The notes beneath the pieces are model-generated. The model searched no databases and was not told the DNA's origin. It saw only the letters and a program-made list of their open reading frames with translations. This document shows positions 37,648 through 46,411 of a DNA stretch of 64,000 nucleotides, in pieces. The translations under genes were made by a program, and so were the position numbers. The stretch covers positions 2,170,001-2,234,000 of the forward strand of contig NZ_BLWC01000001.1 in the NCBI RefSeq assembly GCF_013167895.1. The letters run 5' to 3'. This stretch comes from Streptomyces fulvorobeus. Lineage in GTDB: Bacteria > Actinomycetota > Actinomycetes > Streptomycetales > Streptomycetaceae. Positions within the stretch are counted from its first letter, which is position 1; each line of letters starts with the position of its first letter.

Positions 37648-39477
37648 ATGTGCGGAATCGTCGGTTATATCGGCAGGCGTGATGTGGCACCGCTGCTGCT
37701 GGAGGGTCTGCAGCGGCTGGAGTACCGGGGGTACGACTCGGCGGGCCTCGTGGTCACCAGCAAGGCCGCGGCAGGCAAGCCCGGCACGCTGAAGATGGTC
37801 AAGGCCAAGGGCCGGGTCCGCGAGCTGGAGGCCCGGGTCCCCAAGCGCTTCGCCGGCACCACCGGCATCGCCCACACCCGCTGGGCTACCCACGGCGCCC
37901 CCAGCGACGAGAACGCCCACCCCCACCTGGACGCCGACAACAAGGTGGCCGTCGTCCACAACGGCATCATCGACAACGCCTCCGAGCTCCGCGCCAAGCT
38001 CGTCGCCGACGGGATCGTCTTCCTCTCCGAGACCGACACCGAGGTGCTGGTCCACCTGGTCGCCCGCTCGCAGGCGGACACCCTGGAGGAGAAGGTCCGC
38101 GAGGCCCTGCGCCTCGTCGAGGGCACGTACGGCATCGCCGTCATGCACGCCGACTTCAACGACCGCATCGTCGTCGCGCGCAACGGCTCCCCGGTCGTCC
38201 TCGGCATCGGCGAGAAGGAGATGTTCGTCGCCTCCGACGTGGCGGCCCTCGTCACCCACACCCGCCAGATCGTCACCCTGGACGACGGCGAGATGGCCAC
38301 CCTGAAGGCCGACGACTTCCGCACGTACACCACGGAGGGGTCGACCACGACGGCCACGCCCACGACCGTGGAGTGGGAGGCCGAGTCGTACGACATGGGC
38401 GGCCACGACACGTACATGCACAAGGAGATCTCCGAGCAGGCCGAGGCCGTGGACCGTGTGCTGCGCGGCCGCATCGACGACCGCTTCTCCACCGTGCACC
38501 TGGGCGGCCTCAACCTGGACGCCCGCGAGGCCCGCGGAGTGCGCCGGATCAAGATCCTGGGCTGCGGCACGTCGTACCACGCCGGTCTGATCGGCGCCGG
38601 ACTCATCGAGGAGCTGGCCCGCATCCCCGCGGACGCCGAGCCCGCCTCCGAGTTCCGCTACCGCAATCCGGTCGTCGACCCCGACACCCTGTACGTCGCC
38701 GTCTCCCAGTCCGGTGAGACGTACGACGTACTGGCGGCCGTCCAGGAGCTCAAGCGCAAGGGCGCACGCGTCCTCGGCGTCGTCAACGTGGTCGGCTCCG
38801 CGATCGCCCGCGAGGCCGACGGCGGGATGTACGTCCACGCGGGCCCCGAGGTCTGCGTCGTCTCCACCAAGTGCTTCACCAACACGGTCGTCGCCTTCGC
38901 GCTGCTCGCCCTGCACCTCGGGCGCATCCGTGACCTGTCGGTCGCCGACGGCAAGCGCGTCATCGCGGGCCTGCGCAAGCTCCCCGAGCAGATCGGGCGC
39001 ATCCTGGAGACCGAGGCCGAGATCAAGAAGCTCGCCGAGGTGTACGCGGGCGCCCAGTCGATGATGTTCATCGGCCGGGTACGGGGCTACCCGGTGGCCC
39101 TGGAGGCGTCGCTGAAGCTCAAGGAGATCTCCTACATCCACGCCGAGGCGTACCCGGCGTCCGAGCTGAAGCACGGACCGCTCGCGCTCATCGAGCCCGC
39201 GCTCCCCACGGTCGCCATCGTCCCCGACGACGACCTGCTGGAGAAGAACCGCGCCGCCCTGGAGGAGATCAAGGCCCGCAGCGGCCGTATCCTCGCCATC
39301 GCCCACCGCGAGCAGGAGCGGGCCGACCACACGATCGTCGTCCCCAAGAACGAGAACGAGCTGGACCCGATCCTGATGGGCATCCCGCTCCAGCTCTTCG
39401 CCTACCACACGGCACTCGCCATGGGCCGTGACATCGACAAGCCGCGCAACCTCGCGAAGTCCGTCACGGTCGAGTAG
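37648..39477 (+). CDS. glmS: glutamine-fructose-6-phosphate aminotransferase
   Basis: 609 residues, full length. It makes glucosamine-6-phosphate from fructose-6-phosphate and glutamine, the entry to peptidoglycan and chitin precursors. The N-terminal glutaminase starts MCGIVGYIG with the nucleophilic Cys next to the initiator Met; GIAHTRWATHG and HNGIIDN follow. Two SIS sugar-isomerase domains hold GCGTSYHAGL, SQSGETYD and the end LAKSVTVE. GGAGGGG precedes the ATG. Streptomyces often carry two glmS genes, and this position matches the second copy of S. coelicolor from memory. Confidence 0.95.
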   Translation: MCGIVGYIGRRDVAPLLLEGLQRLEYRGYDSAGLVVTSKAAAGKPGTLKMVKAKGRVRELEARVPKRFAGTTGIAHTRWATHGAPSDENAHPHLDADNKVAVVHNGIIDNASELRAKLVADGIVFLSETDTEVLVHLVARSQADTLEEKVREALRLVEGTYGIAVMHADFNDRIVVARNGSPVVLGIGEKEMFVASDVAALVTHTRQIVTLDDGEMATLKADDFRTYTTEGSTTTATPTTVEWEAESYDMGGHDTYMHKEISEQAEAVDRVLRGRIDDRFSTVHLGGLNLDAREARGVRRIKILGCGTSYHAGLIGAGLIEELARIPADAEPASEFRYRNPVVDPDTLYVAVSQSGETYDVLAAVQELKRKGARVLGVVNVVGSAIAREADGGMYVHAGPEVCVVSTKCFTNTVVAFALLALHLGRIRDLSVADGKRVIAGLRKLPEQIGRILETEAEIKKLAEVYAGAQSMMFIGRVRGYPVALEASLKLKEISYIHAEAYPASELKHGPLALIEPALPTVAIVPDDDLLEKNRAALEEIKARSGRILAIAHREQERADHTIVVPKNENELDPILMGIPLQLFAYHTALAMGRDIDKPRNLAKSVTVE

Positions 39478-39505
39478 CCACCGCTGTACGGCCCCGCCCC
39501 GCGAG

Positions 39506-39542
39506 CGGCCCCGCGATCCACGGTGAGGTGGACGCGGGGCCG
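39506..39542. terminator. bidirectional terminator between glmS and universal stress protein
   Basis: A 15-bp stem with one bulged A: CGGCCCCGCG(A)TCCAC pairs with GTGGACGCGGGGCCG around a short loop. It lies between convergent genes. Confidence 0.65.
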
Positions 39543-39590
39543 TTCGTCGTTCACCCGTTCGACAGGGCGCCGGTGACCCGGTGCGGGCGG

Positions 39591-40112
39591 TCAGGGGATG
39601 ACGATGACCGGGCGCTGCGCGCGGCGCGCGAGACGGCCCGCCACCGAGCCGAAGATCCGGCCGACGATGCCGTGGGTCGAACCGACGACGATGGCGTTCG
39701 CCGAGTACTCGCGGCCCACCTCCTCCAGCTCGTGGCAGATGTCCCCGCCGCGCTCGACGAGCACCCACGGCACATCGGAGAGGTACTCCGCGCACGCCAG
39801 TTCGAGACCGAGGACCTCGGTGCGGTGATCGGGCACATCCACGAAGACGGGGGGCTCGCAGCCCGCCCACACCGTGGTCGGCAGCCGGTTGGCGACATGG
39901 ACGATGATCAGACCGGAACCGGAGCGCGAGGCCATGCCGATCGCGTACGCCAGGGCCCGTTCACTGGACATGGAGCCGTCGAAACCGACCACGACTCCGT
40001 GCCGGAAGGCAGGATCGCAGGAAGGACGTGCTTCTTCGACCGGCAGCGGCTCCGACTCGGGGTCGGCTACCTGCTTGCGGTCTGCGGGTTCAGGGATTTC
40101 GTGACCGGCCAT
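39591..40112 (-). CDS. universal stress protein (UspA family)
   Basis: 173 residues with one Usp domain: HGVVVGFDGSMSSERALAYAIGMA at the start of the fold and the ATP-binding G-x2-G-x9-G-S pattern in VVGSTHGIVGRIFGSVAGRL near the end. The first 35 residues are charged and probably disordered. Proteins of this type bind ATP and appear under growth arrest or stress. The ATG at 40112 is chosen because the open frame upstream has no Usp similarity. It is convergent with glmS. Confidence 0.87.
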   Translation of the reverse strand: MAGHEIPEPADRKQVADPESEPLPVEEARPSCDPAFRHGVVVGFDGSMSSERALAYAIGMASRSGSGLIIVHVANRLPTTVWAGCEPPVFVDVPDHRTEVLGLELACAEYLSDVPWVLVERGGDICHELEEVGREYSANAIVVGSTHGIVGRIFGSVAGRLARRAQRPVIVIP

Positions 40113-40524
40113 CGGTGTCTCGGCGAAGAGAGTCCTCGGGTGGAGGGAGCGGCTGCGGGCGGCGCGTCGGGGCGGTAATGGTGTCCGGGAATCATCTTCC
40201 CAACGCCATACCCCTAAGGGTACGGCGCCACTCCTCCACAGCCCAGACCCCCGCAAAGCGCGTGCGACGTTGCAGGGAGCATGCCCGAGCCGGGCGCGTA
40301 TGGCAATGCCGATTGTGCCGTACACCGAGCCCGCGTCGGCCCTCACCCGACCGGAAGACACCGTTCCGTTTGCGTTCACGGCCCTCCCCTCCGTCCCCCG
40401 GGGCCCGCAGGGCGTCCACCGGGGCTCCGGCAGGCCCCCCGGGACCGGCAGTGACCAGGTACGGCACTCCGGCGTTAGCCCGACCGTCACCCTGAGCCAC
40501 CACACTCCTCCAGGGAGCAGAACC
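40113..40524. other. intergenic region upstream of the stress protein and a small membrane protein
   Basis: Divergent promoters are expected here. The open frames on both strands have the proline/arginine composition of shadows and no ribosome site. I see no clear operator or RNA; there is no assigned feature in this stretch. Confidence 0.4.
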
Positions 40525-40851
40525 GTGCCCGTAGCCGTGTCCGAGCCCCCGGCCGCAGATCCGGGTGGCCCGACCGCGGACACCCCCCTGATCGAGCCCG
40601 GACCCGCCGCCACGCCGGCCGCAGCGGTCCACTGGGGGCCGTTCTGCTGCCTGCTCGTCCCCGCCGCCCTCGCGGGGTACGGCACCTGGTTCGGCAGCCC
40701 CGGCTCCTGGGCCCTCGGGCTCGCCGCCGTCACCGCGGCCTGCCGGCTCCTGCTGCGCCGCCGCGAGCACGCCTCCACCGGATCGGCCGTCCCGGCTCCA
40801 CCGCACTCATGCGCCCGCGAGAGCGAGGGGGCGCGCCGGGGCGGGCGGTGA
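40525..40851 (+). CDS. small membrane protein of unknown function
   Basis: 108 residues from a GTG at 40525 with CAGGGAG eight bases upstream. A proline/alanine-rich head of about 35 residues precedes two hydrophobic helices (WGPFCCLLVPAALAGYGTWF, then WALGLAAVTAACRLLL) and an arginine-rich tail, so both ends probably face the cytoplasm. This resembles the DUF3040/small integral proteins common in Streptomyces, but no family is certain. It lies upstream of adpA in the same orientation. Confidence 0.6.
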   Translation: MPVAVSEPPAADPGGPTADTPLIEPGPAATPAAAVHWGPFCCLLVPAALAGYGTWFGSPGSWALGLAAVTAACRLLLRRREHASTGSAVPAPPHSCARESEGARRGGR

Positions 40852-41260
40852 TCGAACGGTGGTGCGCCGGGTGTGACTGGATTCCGCATACGCAACCGCT
40901 GGTTTTCAGCCAACTTCGCGATGAGGTTGAACTCTTGGTGTTTCACCCGGCCAAGCCACGTGCCAGCAGGCAGGAATAGACCGCGCGGTACGCTTTCACC
41001 CAACGGGGACGGGCCAAGATCGCGAGGCGCACTTCCCTGTGCGCCTCGGGAGTGGAACGCTTCGTGATCGACAGCTTCGCGCCAAGTTGCCTTGTCGACA
41101 TAGTGCCGGTGGGAGAACGTGTCACTACGGCACCACGGGACGCAGTAGATTCGATCATGGGACGAAGTCTGCGGACTCGTGCGAGACCGAGGGGAAACGT
41201 GCAGGAGCGACAGGCCCGTAAGGACCAGGAAGACGCGAACACCGAGGGGGGCTTAGCGTC
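40852..41260. other. adpA promoter and long leader region
   Basis: A 409-bp non-coding region in front of adpA, with lower GC than its surroundings near 40870-40960. Long upstream regions with several regulatory sites are typical of adpA. A short open frame at 41052-41264 overlaps the adpA start but has no convincing coding character. I could not confirm BldD, AdpA or gamma-butyrolactone receptor sites by eye. GAGGGGGG at 41244-41251 is the adpA ribosome site. Confidence 0.5.
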
Positions 41261-42469
41261 ATGAGCCAGGACTCCGCCACCGCAACGGAGGCCGCACGGA
41301 AGCTGACCGGGCGGCGACGCCGGGAGGTCGTAGCCGTACTGCTTTTCAGCGGCGGCCCTATCTTCGAGAGCTCCATCCCGCTCTCCGTCTTCGGAATCGA
41401 CCGGCAGGACGCGGGAGTTCCCCGCTACCGGCTGCTCGTCTGCGGAGGCGAGGAGGGGCCACTGCGCACCACGGGTGGACTCGAACTCAGCACACCGTAC
41501 GGCCTTGAGGCCATCAGCAGGGCAGGCACCGTCGTGGTGCCCGCCTGGCGGTCCATCACATCACCACCGCCCGAAGAGGCGTTGGACGCACTGCGCCGTG
41601 CCCACGAAGAGGGCGCGCGCATCGTCGGACTGTGCACGGGGGCCTTCGTCCTCGCCGCGGCCGGCCTGCTGGACGGCCGTCCCGCGACGACGCACTGGAT
41701 GTACGCGCCGACGCTGGCCAAGCGCTATCCGTCGGTACACGTCGATCCGCGTGAGCTCTTCGTCGACGACGGTGACGTGCTCACCTCCGCCGGCACGGCC
41801 GCCGGAATCGACCTCTGTCTGCACATCGTGCGCACGGACCACGGCACGGAGGCGGCCGGGGCACTCGCCCGCCGGCTCGTCGTGCCGCCGCGCCGCAGTG
41901 GCGGGCAGGAACGCTACCTCGACAGGTCGCTGCCCGAGGAGATCGGCTCCGACCCGCTCGCCGAGGTGGTGGCGTGGGCGCTGGAGCATCTGCACGAGCA
42001 GTTCGACGTGGAGACGCTGGCGGCACGCGCCTACATGAGCAGGCGGACCTTCGACCGGAGGTTCCGCTCGCTCACCGGCAGCGCACCGCTCCAGTGGCTC
42101 ATCACCCAGCGGGTCCTCCAGGCCCAACGGCTCCTGGAGACATCCGACTACTCGGTCGACGAGGTCGCGGGACGCTGCGGCTTCCGCTCGCCCGTCGCGC
42201 TGCGCGGGCACTTCCGCCGCCAGCTCGGATCGTCCCCGGCGGCCTACCGGGCCGCCTACCGGGCACGCCGTCCGCAGGGCGGGGGGCTGGAGAACATCAC
42301 CTCGATGATCGACCCGGTCGTACCCGCCCAGGTGGCGATCGCCGGCCGGCGCCCGGGGGCTTCCCCGGTCGCGGCGGTCTCCGGCGGCTCCATGGAGCAC
42401 CTGAGACCGGGCCCGGACGCCTACGCCCCGGGACGGCCGGCCCTGCCGGGGCAGCGCAGCGCCCCGTAG
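41261..42469 (+). CDS. adpA: AdpA, global developmental regulator (AraC family)
   Basis: 402 residues. The N-terminal half is a DJ-1/PfpI domain ([30 protein letters not shown], and the elbow [15 protein letters not shown]) used for dimerisation. The C-terminal half is an AraC DNA-binding domain ([20 protein letters not shown], then [21 protein letters not shown]). AdpA activates or represses hundreds of genes for aerial growth and antibiotics. The gene has no TTA codon at all: the interdomain leucines in [10 protein letters not shown] are CTC and CTG. Streptomyces adpA normally carries one TTA codon that makes it dependent on the bldA tRNA. ornA starts 10 bp downstream, the conserved adpA-ornA arrangement. 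Confidence 0.95.
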   Translation: MSQDSATATEAARKLTGRRRREVVAVLLFSGGPIFESSIPLSVFGIDRQDAGVPRYRLLVCGGEEGPLRTTGGLELSTPYGLEAISRAGTVVVPAWRSITSPPPEEALDALRRAHEEGARIVGLCTGAFVLAAAGLLDGRPATTHWMYAPTLAKRYPSVHVDPRELFVDDGDVLTSAGTAAGIDLCLHIVRTDHGTEAAGALARRLVVPPRRSGGQERYLDRSLPEEIGSDPLAEVVAWALEHLHEQFDVETLAARAYMSRRTFDRRFRSLTGSAPLQWLITQRVLQAQRLLETSDYSVDEVAGRCGFRSPVALRGHFRRQLGSSPAAYRAAYRARRPQGGGLENITSMIDPVVPAQVAIAGRRPGASPVAAVSGGSMEHLRPGPDAYAPGRPALPGQRSAP

Positions 42470-42479
42470 GGTGGGGCAC

Positions 42480-43081
42480 ATGAACGACCGTATGGTGTGG
42501 ATCGACTGCGAGATGACCGGGCTCTCGCTGACGGACGACGCACTCATCGAGGTGGCCGCACTGGTCACCGACTCGGAGCTGAACGTGCTCGGCGAAGGGG
42601 TGGACATCGTGATCCGCCCGCCGGACGCGGCCCTGGTGACCATGCCCGAGGTGGTGCGGCAGATGCACACCGCCTCGGGGCTCCTCGACGCGCTGGCAGG
42701 GGCACCACCCTGGAAGCCGCCGAGGAGCAGGTCATGGCCTACGTGCGCGAGCACGTGAAGGAACCGGGCAAGGCCCCGCTCTGCGGGAACTCGGTCGGCA
42801 CCGACCGGGGCTTCCTCCTGCGGGACATGCCGTCACTGGAGGGCTACCTCCACTACCGGATCGTCGATGTCTCCTCGGTCAAGGAACTGGCACGCCGCTG
42901 GTATCCGAGGGCGTACTTCAACAGTCCGGAGAAGAACGGCAACCACCGGGCACTGGCGGACATCCGCGACTCCATCACGGAGCTTCGCTACTACCGGGAG
43001 GCCGTATTCGTACCGCAGCCCGGTCCCGACTCGGTGCGCGCCAAGGAGATCGCGGCGCGCTTCGCGGCGCCCGCGGAGTAG
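42480..43081 (+). pseudogene. ornA: oligoribonuclease, frameshifted (probable sequence error)
   Basis: Reading across one break gives a 200-residue DEDD 3'-5' exonuclease that degrades 2-5-nt RNA and pGpG, the product of c-di-GMP breakdown. WIDCEMTGL holds the first D and [17 protein letters not shown] the middle aspartate region, and [12 protein letters not shown] the last H and D. The frame breaks in GGGG at 42699-42702; one more G turns [10 protein letters not shown] into [18 protein letters not shown] and restores the family sequence. The gene is important for growth and aerial mycelium, and all catalytic residues are intact, so a base-calling error is the best explanation. Confidence 0.9.
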
Positions 43082-43205
43082 AAGGACGCCCCTGGTCACG
43101 GGCCTTCCGGGGCCCGTGGGCGGGGCGGGATCAACCGGGGCGCGAGCACCCTCCCGGACCCTGTACACTTTTTCTCGGCCGGTCGGAAACGCGACCGGGC
43201 GACAT

Positions 43206-43279
43206 GGTGGGTATAGCTCAGCTGGCAGAGCACCTGGTTGTGGTCCAGGATGTCGCGGGTTCAAGTCCCGTTACTCACC
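43206..43279 (+). tRNA. tRNA-His (anticodon GTG)
   Basis: The cloverleaf folds with acceptor GTGGGTA paired to TACTCAC, an extra 5' G (the G-1 typical of tRNA-His) opposite C73, D-arm AGCTCAGCTGGCAGAGC, anticodon GTG between CTGGTT-side and CCAGG-side stems, and T-arm GCGGGTTCAAGTCCCGT. CCA is not encoded. A TACACT -10-like box lies about 40 bp upstream. Confidence 0.95.
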
Positions 43280-43284
43280 CTGAA

Positions 43285-43318
43285 AGAAGGGCCCCGGTCT
43301 TCGGACCGGGGCCCTTCT
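43285..43318. terminator. terminator after tRNA-His / cebR
   Basis: A 15-bp stem (AAGGGCCCCGGTC core) closed by a UUCG tetraloop, directly after the tRNA and 35 bp past the stop of the convergent cebR gene. It can act in both directions. Confidence 0.85.
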
Positions 43319-43353
43319 CATGTGCGGGTCTCCCGTGCGGGGCCGCCCCACCC

Positions 43354-44381
43354 TCAGGACGAGTCCCGTACGACCAGTTCGGTGGGCAGCACTATCCTCG
43401 GGCGGTCCTCGGGAGGGCCCGCGATCTCCTGGAGCAGGACGCGGGTCATCGTGCGGCCCATCTCCTCGGTGGGCTGGCGCACGCTCGTGAGCGGCGGGTC
43501 CATGTGCCGGGCGACCGCCGAGTCGTCGAAGCCGATCATGGCGATGTCGTCCGGGACCCGGCGGCCCGCCTCGCGCAGGACCTGGCGGGCGCCCGCCGCC
43601 ATCACGTCGGACGCGATGAAGACCGCGTCGACATCGGGGCAGCGGGCGAGCAGCTCCCGCATGGCGCGGGCGCCGCCCTCCTCGGTGAAGTCGGCGGGAG
43701 CGATGAGGCGCTCGTCGGGGGCCATGCCCGCCGCGGCGACGGCCTCGCGGTAGCCGTCGAGGCGGCGCTGGGCGCCGTACACGTCGAGACGGCCGGTGAT
43801 GGTGGCGATGGAGCGGCGCCCTCGCGAGATGAGGTGCACGACGGCCGAGCGCGCGCCCTCGAAGTTGTCCGAGTCGACCGAGGCGAGCGGTTCGGCGGCG
43901 TGCCTGCGACCGCTGATCACACACGGCATGCCGAGCTGTTCCAGGAGGTCGGGAAGCGGATCGTCGGCGTGTACGGAGACCAGCAGCACGCCGTCCACCC
44001 GGTGCGCGGTCAGGTACTGGGCCAGCCGGCGGCGCTCGCGGTCGTTGCCCGCGAGGGTGAGCAGCAGCTGCATCTCGGTGTCGGCGAGGGCGGCGCCGAC
44101 CCCGCGCACGATGTCGGAGAAGTACGGCTCGGCGAAGAACCGGGTCTCGGGCTCGGGCACCACCAGGGCGATGGCGTCCGTGCGGTTGCCCGCCAGCGCG
44201 CGGGCCGCGCGGTTGGGCACGTACCCCAGTTCGTTGACCGCCGCCTCGACGGTGGCCCGGGTCGTGTCACTCACGCGCGGTGATCCGTTGATCACCCGGG
44301 ACACCGTCCCCGGCCGACTCCCGCCCTGGCCGCGACCTCCTCCAGTGTGGGCCGCCGCCCCTGCCTTCCACGAACAGTCAT
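43354..44381 (-). pseudogene. cebR: CebR-type LacI repressor, N-terminal frameshift
   Basis: About 342 residues when repaired. The N-terminus MTVRGRQGRRPTLEEVAARAGVGRG from the ATG at 44381 is the LacI helix-turn-helix; it joins TVSRVINGSPRVSDTTRATVEAAVNELGYVPN if one C is restored in the CCCC run at 44308-44311. The sugar-binding domain follows intact (ALVVPEPETRFFAEPYFSDIVRG, VDGVLLVSVH, IAMIGFDDS). The gene lies upstream of and divergent from the cellobiose transporter genes, and their promoter has the known CebR operator. The repressor is expected to release DNA with cellobiose or cellotriose. As written, only a truncated protein without half of the HTH could be made, so a sequence error is likely. 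Confidence 0.88.
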
Positions 44382-44793
44382 GGCTGCCCCTCCCAGTCGT
44401 CGCTAATTTCTCACAAGCCGATAGGTCCACGCCCGGGGGCCGGACTCACCGCCGGTGACCGTCACTGACCGTGACGGTCGCGGCCGTGCCCCGCTCCCCT
44501 CATCGCCTGCGCGGTAAGGAGAGCCGGGACCCTCGACCGGGCCCCGCGGACCCGCCCGCACCGGCCTCGCCGGACGAGGCCGTGGGACGCATTATGGTCC
44601 GCGTGATCAACGACTCCGCACGCGCGGCAGGTGCGGGCGGCCTCTCGACAGGCGGGGATGCGGGCGTCCCGAGCCCCCCAACACACCTCGGCGACGCTCC
44701 ACGCGTCATGTCGCGGGACGCGTATCCTGCGGAGGCCCGGGCTCCGGCGCTCCTCACGGGAATCCGCTGGAACAAGTAGCACCGTCCGATCTC
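44382..44793. other. cebR-cebE intergenic region, distal part
   Basis: The long gap between divergent cebR and cebE. Apart from the inverted repeat at 44457-44479 and the promoter/operator nearer cebE, no gene is convincing; the open frame at 44471-44779 lacks a ribosome site and has skewed composition. Confidence 0.4.
44457..44479. promoter_or_regulatory. inverted repeat upstream of cebR
   Basis: A perfect 9-bp inverted repeat, GACCGTCAC (44457-44465) and GTGACGGTC (44471-44479), with a 5-base spacer, 76 bp upstream of the cebR start. It does not match the CebR site, so it may bind another regulator or be a leader hairpin. Confidence 0.35.
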
Positions 44794-44851
44794 TTGACAC
44801 CCTCCCGGCGAGCCGCAACCCTTCAACACATCACGTATGGGAGCGCTCCCA
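44794..44851 (+). promoter_or_regulatory. cebE promoter with CebR operator
   Basis: A consensus -35 box TTGACA lies at 44794-44799. The perfect 14-bp palindrome TGGGAGCGCTCCCA at 44838-44851 is identical to the described CebR binding site of Streptomyces cellobiose genes. It is 122 bp upstream of the cebE ATG and positioned to block transcription start or early elongation. Confidence 0.85.
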
Positions 44852-44972
44852 CCGTACCTGACTCATTCACGACCCGCACGTCTCTCACCTGGGCCTTAGC
44901 GCGGAACAACGTACGGACGCGTTCGCGCAGCCGGGCCGGGGAGGTGCATGTGCAGGGCACTAGGAGGCCGCA

Positions 44973-46337
44973 ATGCGCACTTCTGTCTTCACCCGGGGAA
45001 CAACCGCACCACCTCCCCGTCGCACGTTCCGCAAAGCCGTGGTCGTCGCTGCCGTCGCTGCCCTCGGCGCCGGACTGCTGGCCGGCTGTGCGGAGGACTC
45101 CGGTGACGCCTCGGGCAGCTCGTCCTCGGGTGGGAACGGCAAGGGCAAGACGACGATCACCGTCGGTGTGTTCGGTGCCTTCGGTCTGAAGGAGGCGGGG
45201 CTGTACGACGAGTACATGAAGCTCCACCCCGAGATCAACATCGAGCAGACGTCGATCGAGCGCAACGAGAACTACTATCCGCAACTGCTCACCCACCTCG
45301 CTTCGGGCAGTGGTCTCGCCGACATCCAGGCCGTCGAGGTCAACAACATCGCCGAGATCGCCCAGACACAGTCCTCCAAGCTGATGGACCTGGGCAAGAC
45401 CTCCGGGGTGAAGAAGGAGAACTTCCTGGAGTGGAAGTGGTCCCAGGGCACGGACAAGAGCGGTAAGACGGTCGCGCTCGGTACGGACATCGGCCCCCAG
45501 GGCATCTGCTACCGCAAGGACCTCTTCGAGAAGGCCGGGCTTCCCACCGACCGCGAGGAAGTCGGCGCGCTGTGGGCCGGCGACTGGCAGAAGTTCCTCG
45601 CGGCGGGCGAGAAGTACAAGGCGAAGGCGCCCAAGGGCACCGCGTTCGTCGATTCCGCCGCCGGTCTGATGAACGCCGTGCAGGGCGGCTCGGCCGAGCG
45701 CTTCTACGACAAGGACGGGAAGGTCATCTACAAGACCAACCCGGCGGTCAAGGACGCCTGGGACGTCGCCGCCAAGGCGGCGGACCTCGGTCTGACGGCC
45801 AAGCTCCAGCAGTTCCAGCCCTCCTGGGACCAGGCGATCGTGAACGGCACCTTCGCCACCCTCTCCTGCCCGCCGTGGATGGTCGGCTACATCAAGGACA
45901 AGGGCGCCGAGAAGACCGAGGGCAAGTGGGACGTCGCCGCCGCGCCCAAGAGCAGCAACTGGGGCGGTTCCTTCCTGACCGTGCCCGAGGCCGGCAAGAA
46001 CAAGGAGGAGGCCGCCAAGCTCGTCGCCTGGCTGACCGCCCCTGAGCAGCAGGCCACGTTCTTCGCCAAGCGGGGCAGCTTCCCGAGCTCGCAGGCAGCG
46101 TTCTCGCTTCCCGAGGTCGCCGACGCCAAGGACCCGTACATCAACGACGCCCCGATCGGCAAGATCTTCTCCGACGCCGCCAAGAACATCCCGGTGACCA
46201 TCGTCGGCCCGAAGGACCTGGTCATCGCGCAGAACCTGGCCGATGTCGGCATGCTCCAGGTCGACCAGAAGGGTGTTTCCTCCGAGGACGGCTGGAACGC
46301 CGCGGTGAAGGCGATCGACAACGCCCTGGAGAAGTGA
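44973..46337 (+). CDS. cebE: cellobiose/cello-oligosaccharide-binding lipoprotein
   Basis: 454 residues of the family 1 solute-binding proteins. A long lipoprotein signal ends in the lipobox LLAGC with the lipidated Cys at about 39, followed by a serine/glycine linker. TTITVGVFGAFGLKEAGLYDEYMKLHPEINIEQTS and GDWQKFLAAGEKYKAKAP are typical of sugar-binding subunits. TAGGAGG precedes the ATG. It is the first gene behind the CebR operator and is followed by two permease genes and a beta-glucosidase, which fixes the substrate as cellobiose/cellotriose with good confidence. No ATPase gene is present; MsiK usually serves such transporters. Confidence 0.93.
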   Translation: MRTSVFTRGTTAPPPRRTFRKAVVVAAVAALGAGLLAGCAEDSGDASGSSSSGGNGKGKTTITVGVFGAFGLKEAGLYDEYMKLHPEINIEQTSIERNENYYPQLLTHLASGSGLADIQAVEVNNIAEIAQTQSSKLMDLGKTSGVKKENFLEWKWSQGTDKSGKTVALGTDIGPQGICYRKDLFEKAGLPTDREEVGALWAGDWQKFLAAGEKYKAKAPKGTAFVDSAAGLMNAVQGGSAERFYDKDGKVIYKTNPAVKDAWDVAAKAADLGLTAKLQQFQPSWDQAIVNGTFATLSCPPWMVGYIKDKGAEKTEGKWDVAAAPKSSNWGGSFLTVPEAGKNKEEAAKLVAWLTAPEQQATFFAKRGSFPSSQAAFSLPEVADAKDPYINDAPIGKIFSDAAKNIPVTIVGPKDLVIAQNLADVGMLQVDQKGVSSEDGWNAAVKAIDNALEK

Positions 46338-46411
46338 CCTCCGGTGAGCGGAACGACAAGTAAGTCCCGCACGGCCGCGCCCCTCGACGAGGGGGCGCGG
46401 CCCCGCGCCGC

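Noticed and set aside
41052..41264. 70-codon open frame ending at the adpA start
   Set aside because: No ribosome site and no conserved pattern; a leader peptide cannot be excluded but has no support.
44471..44779. 102-codon open frame in the cebR-cebE gap
   Set aside because: Low-complexity proline/alanine content and no ribosome site; it runs through the promoter region.
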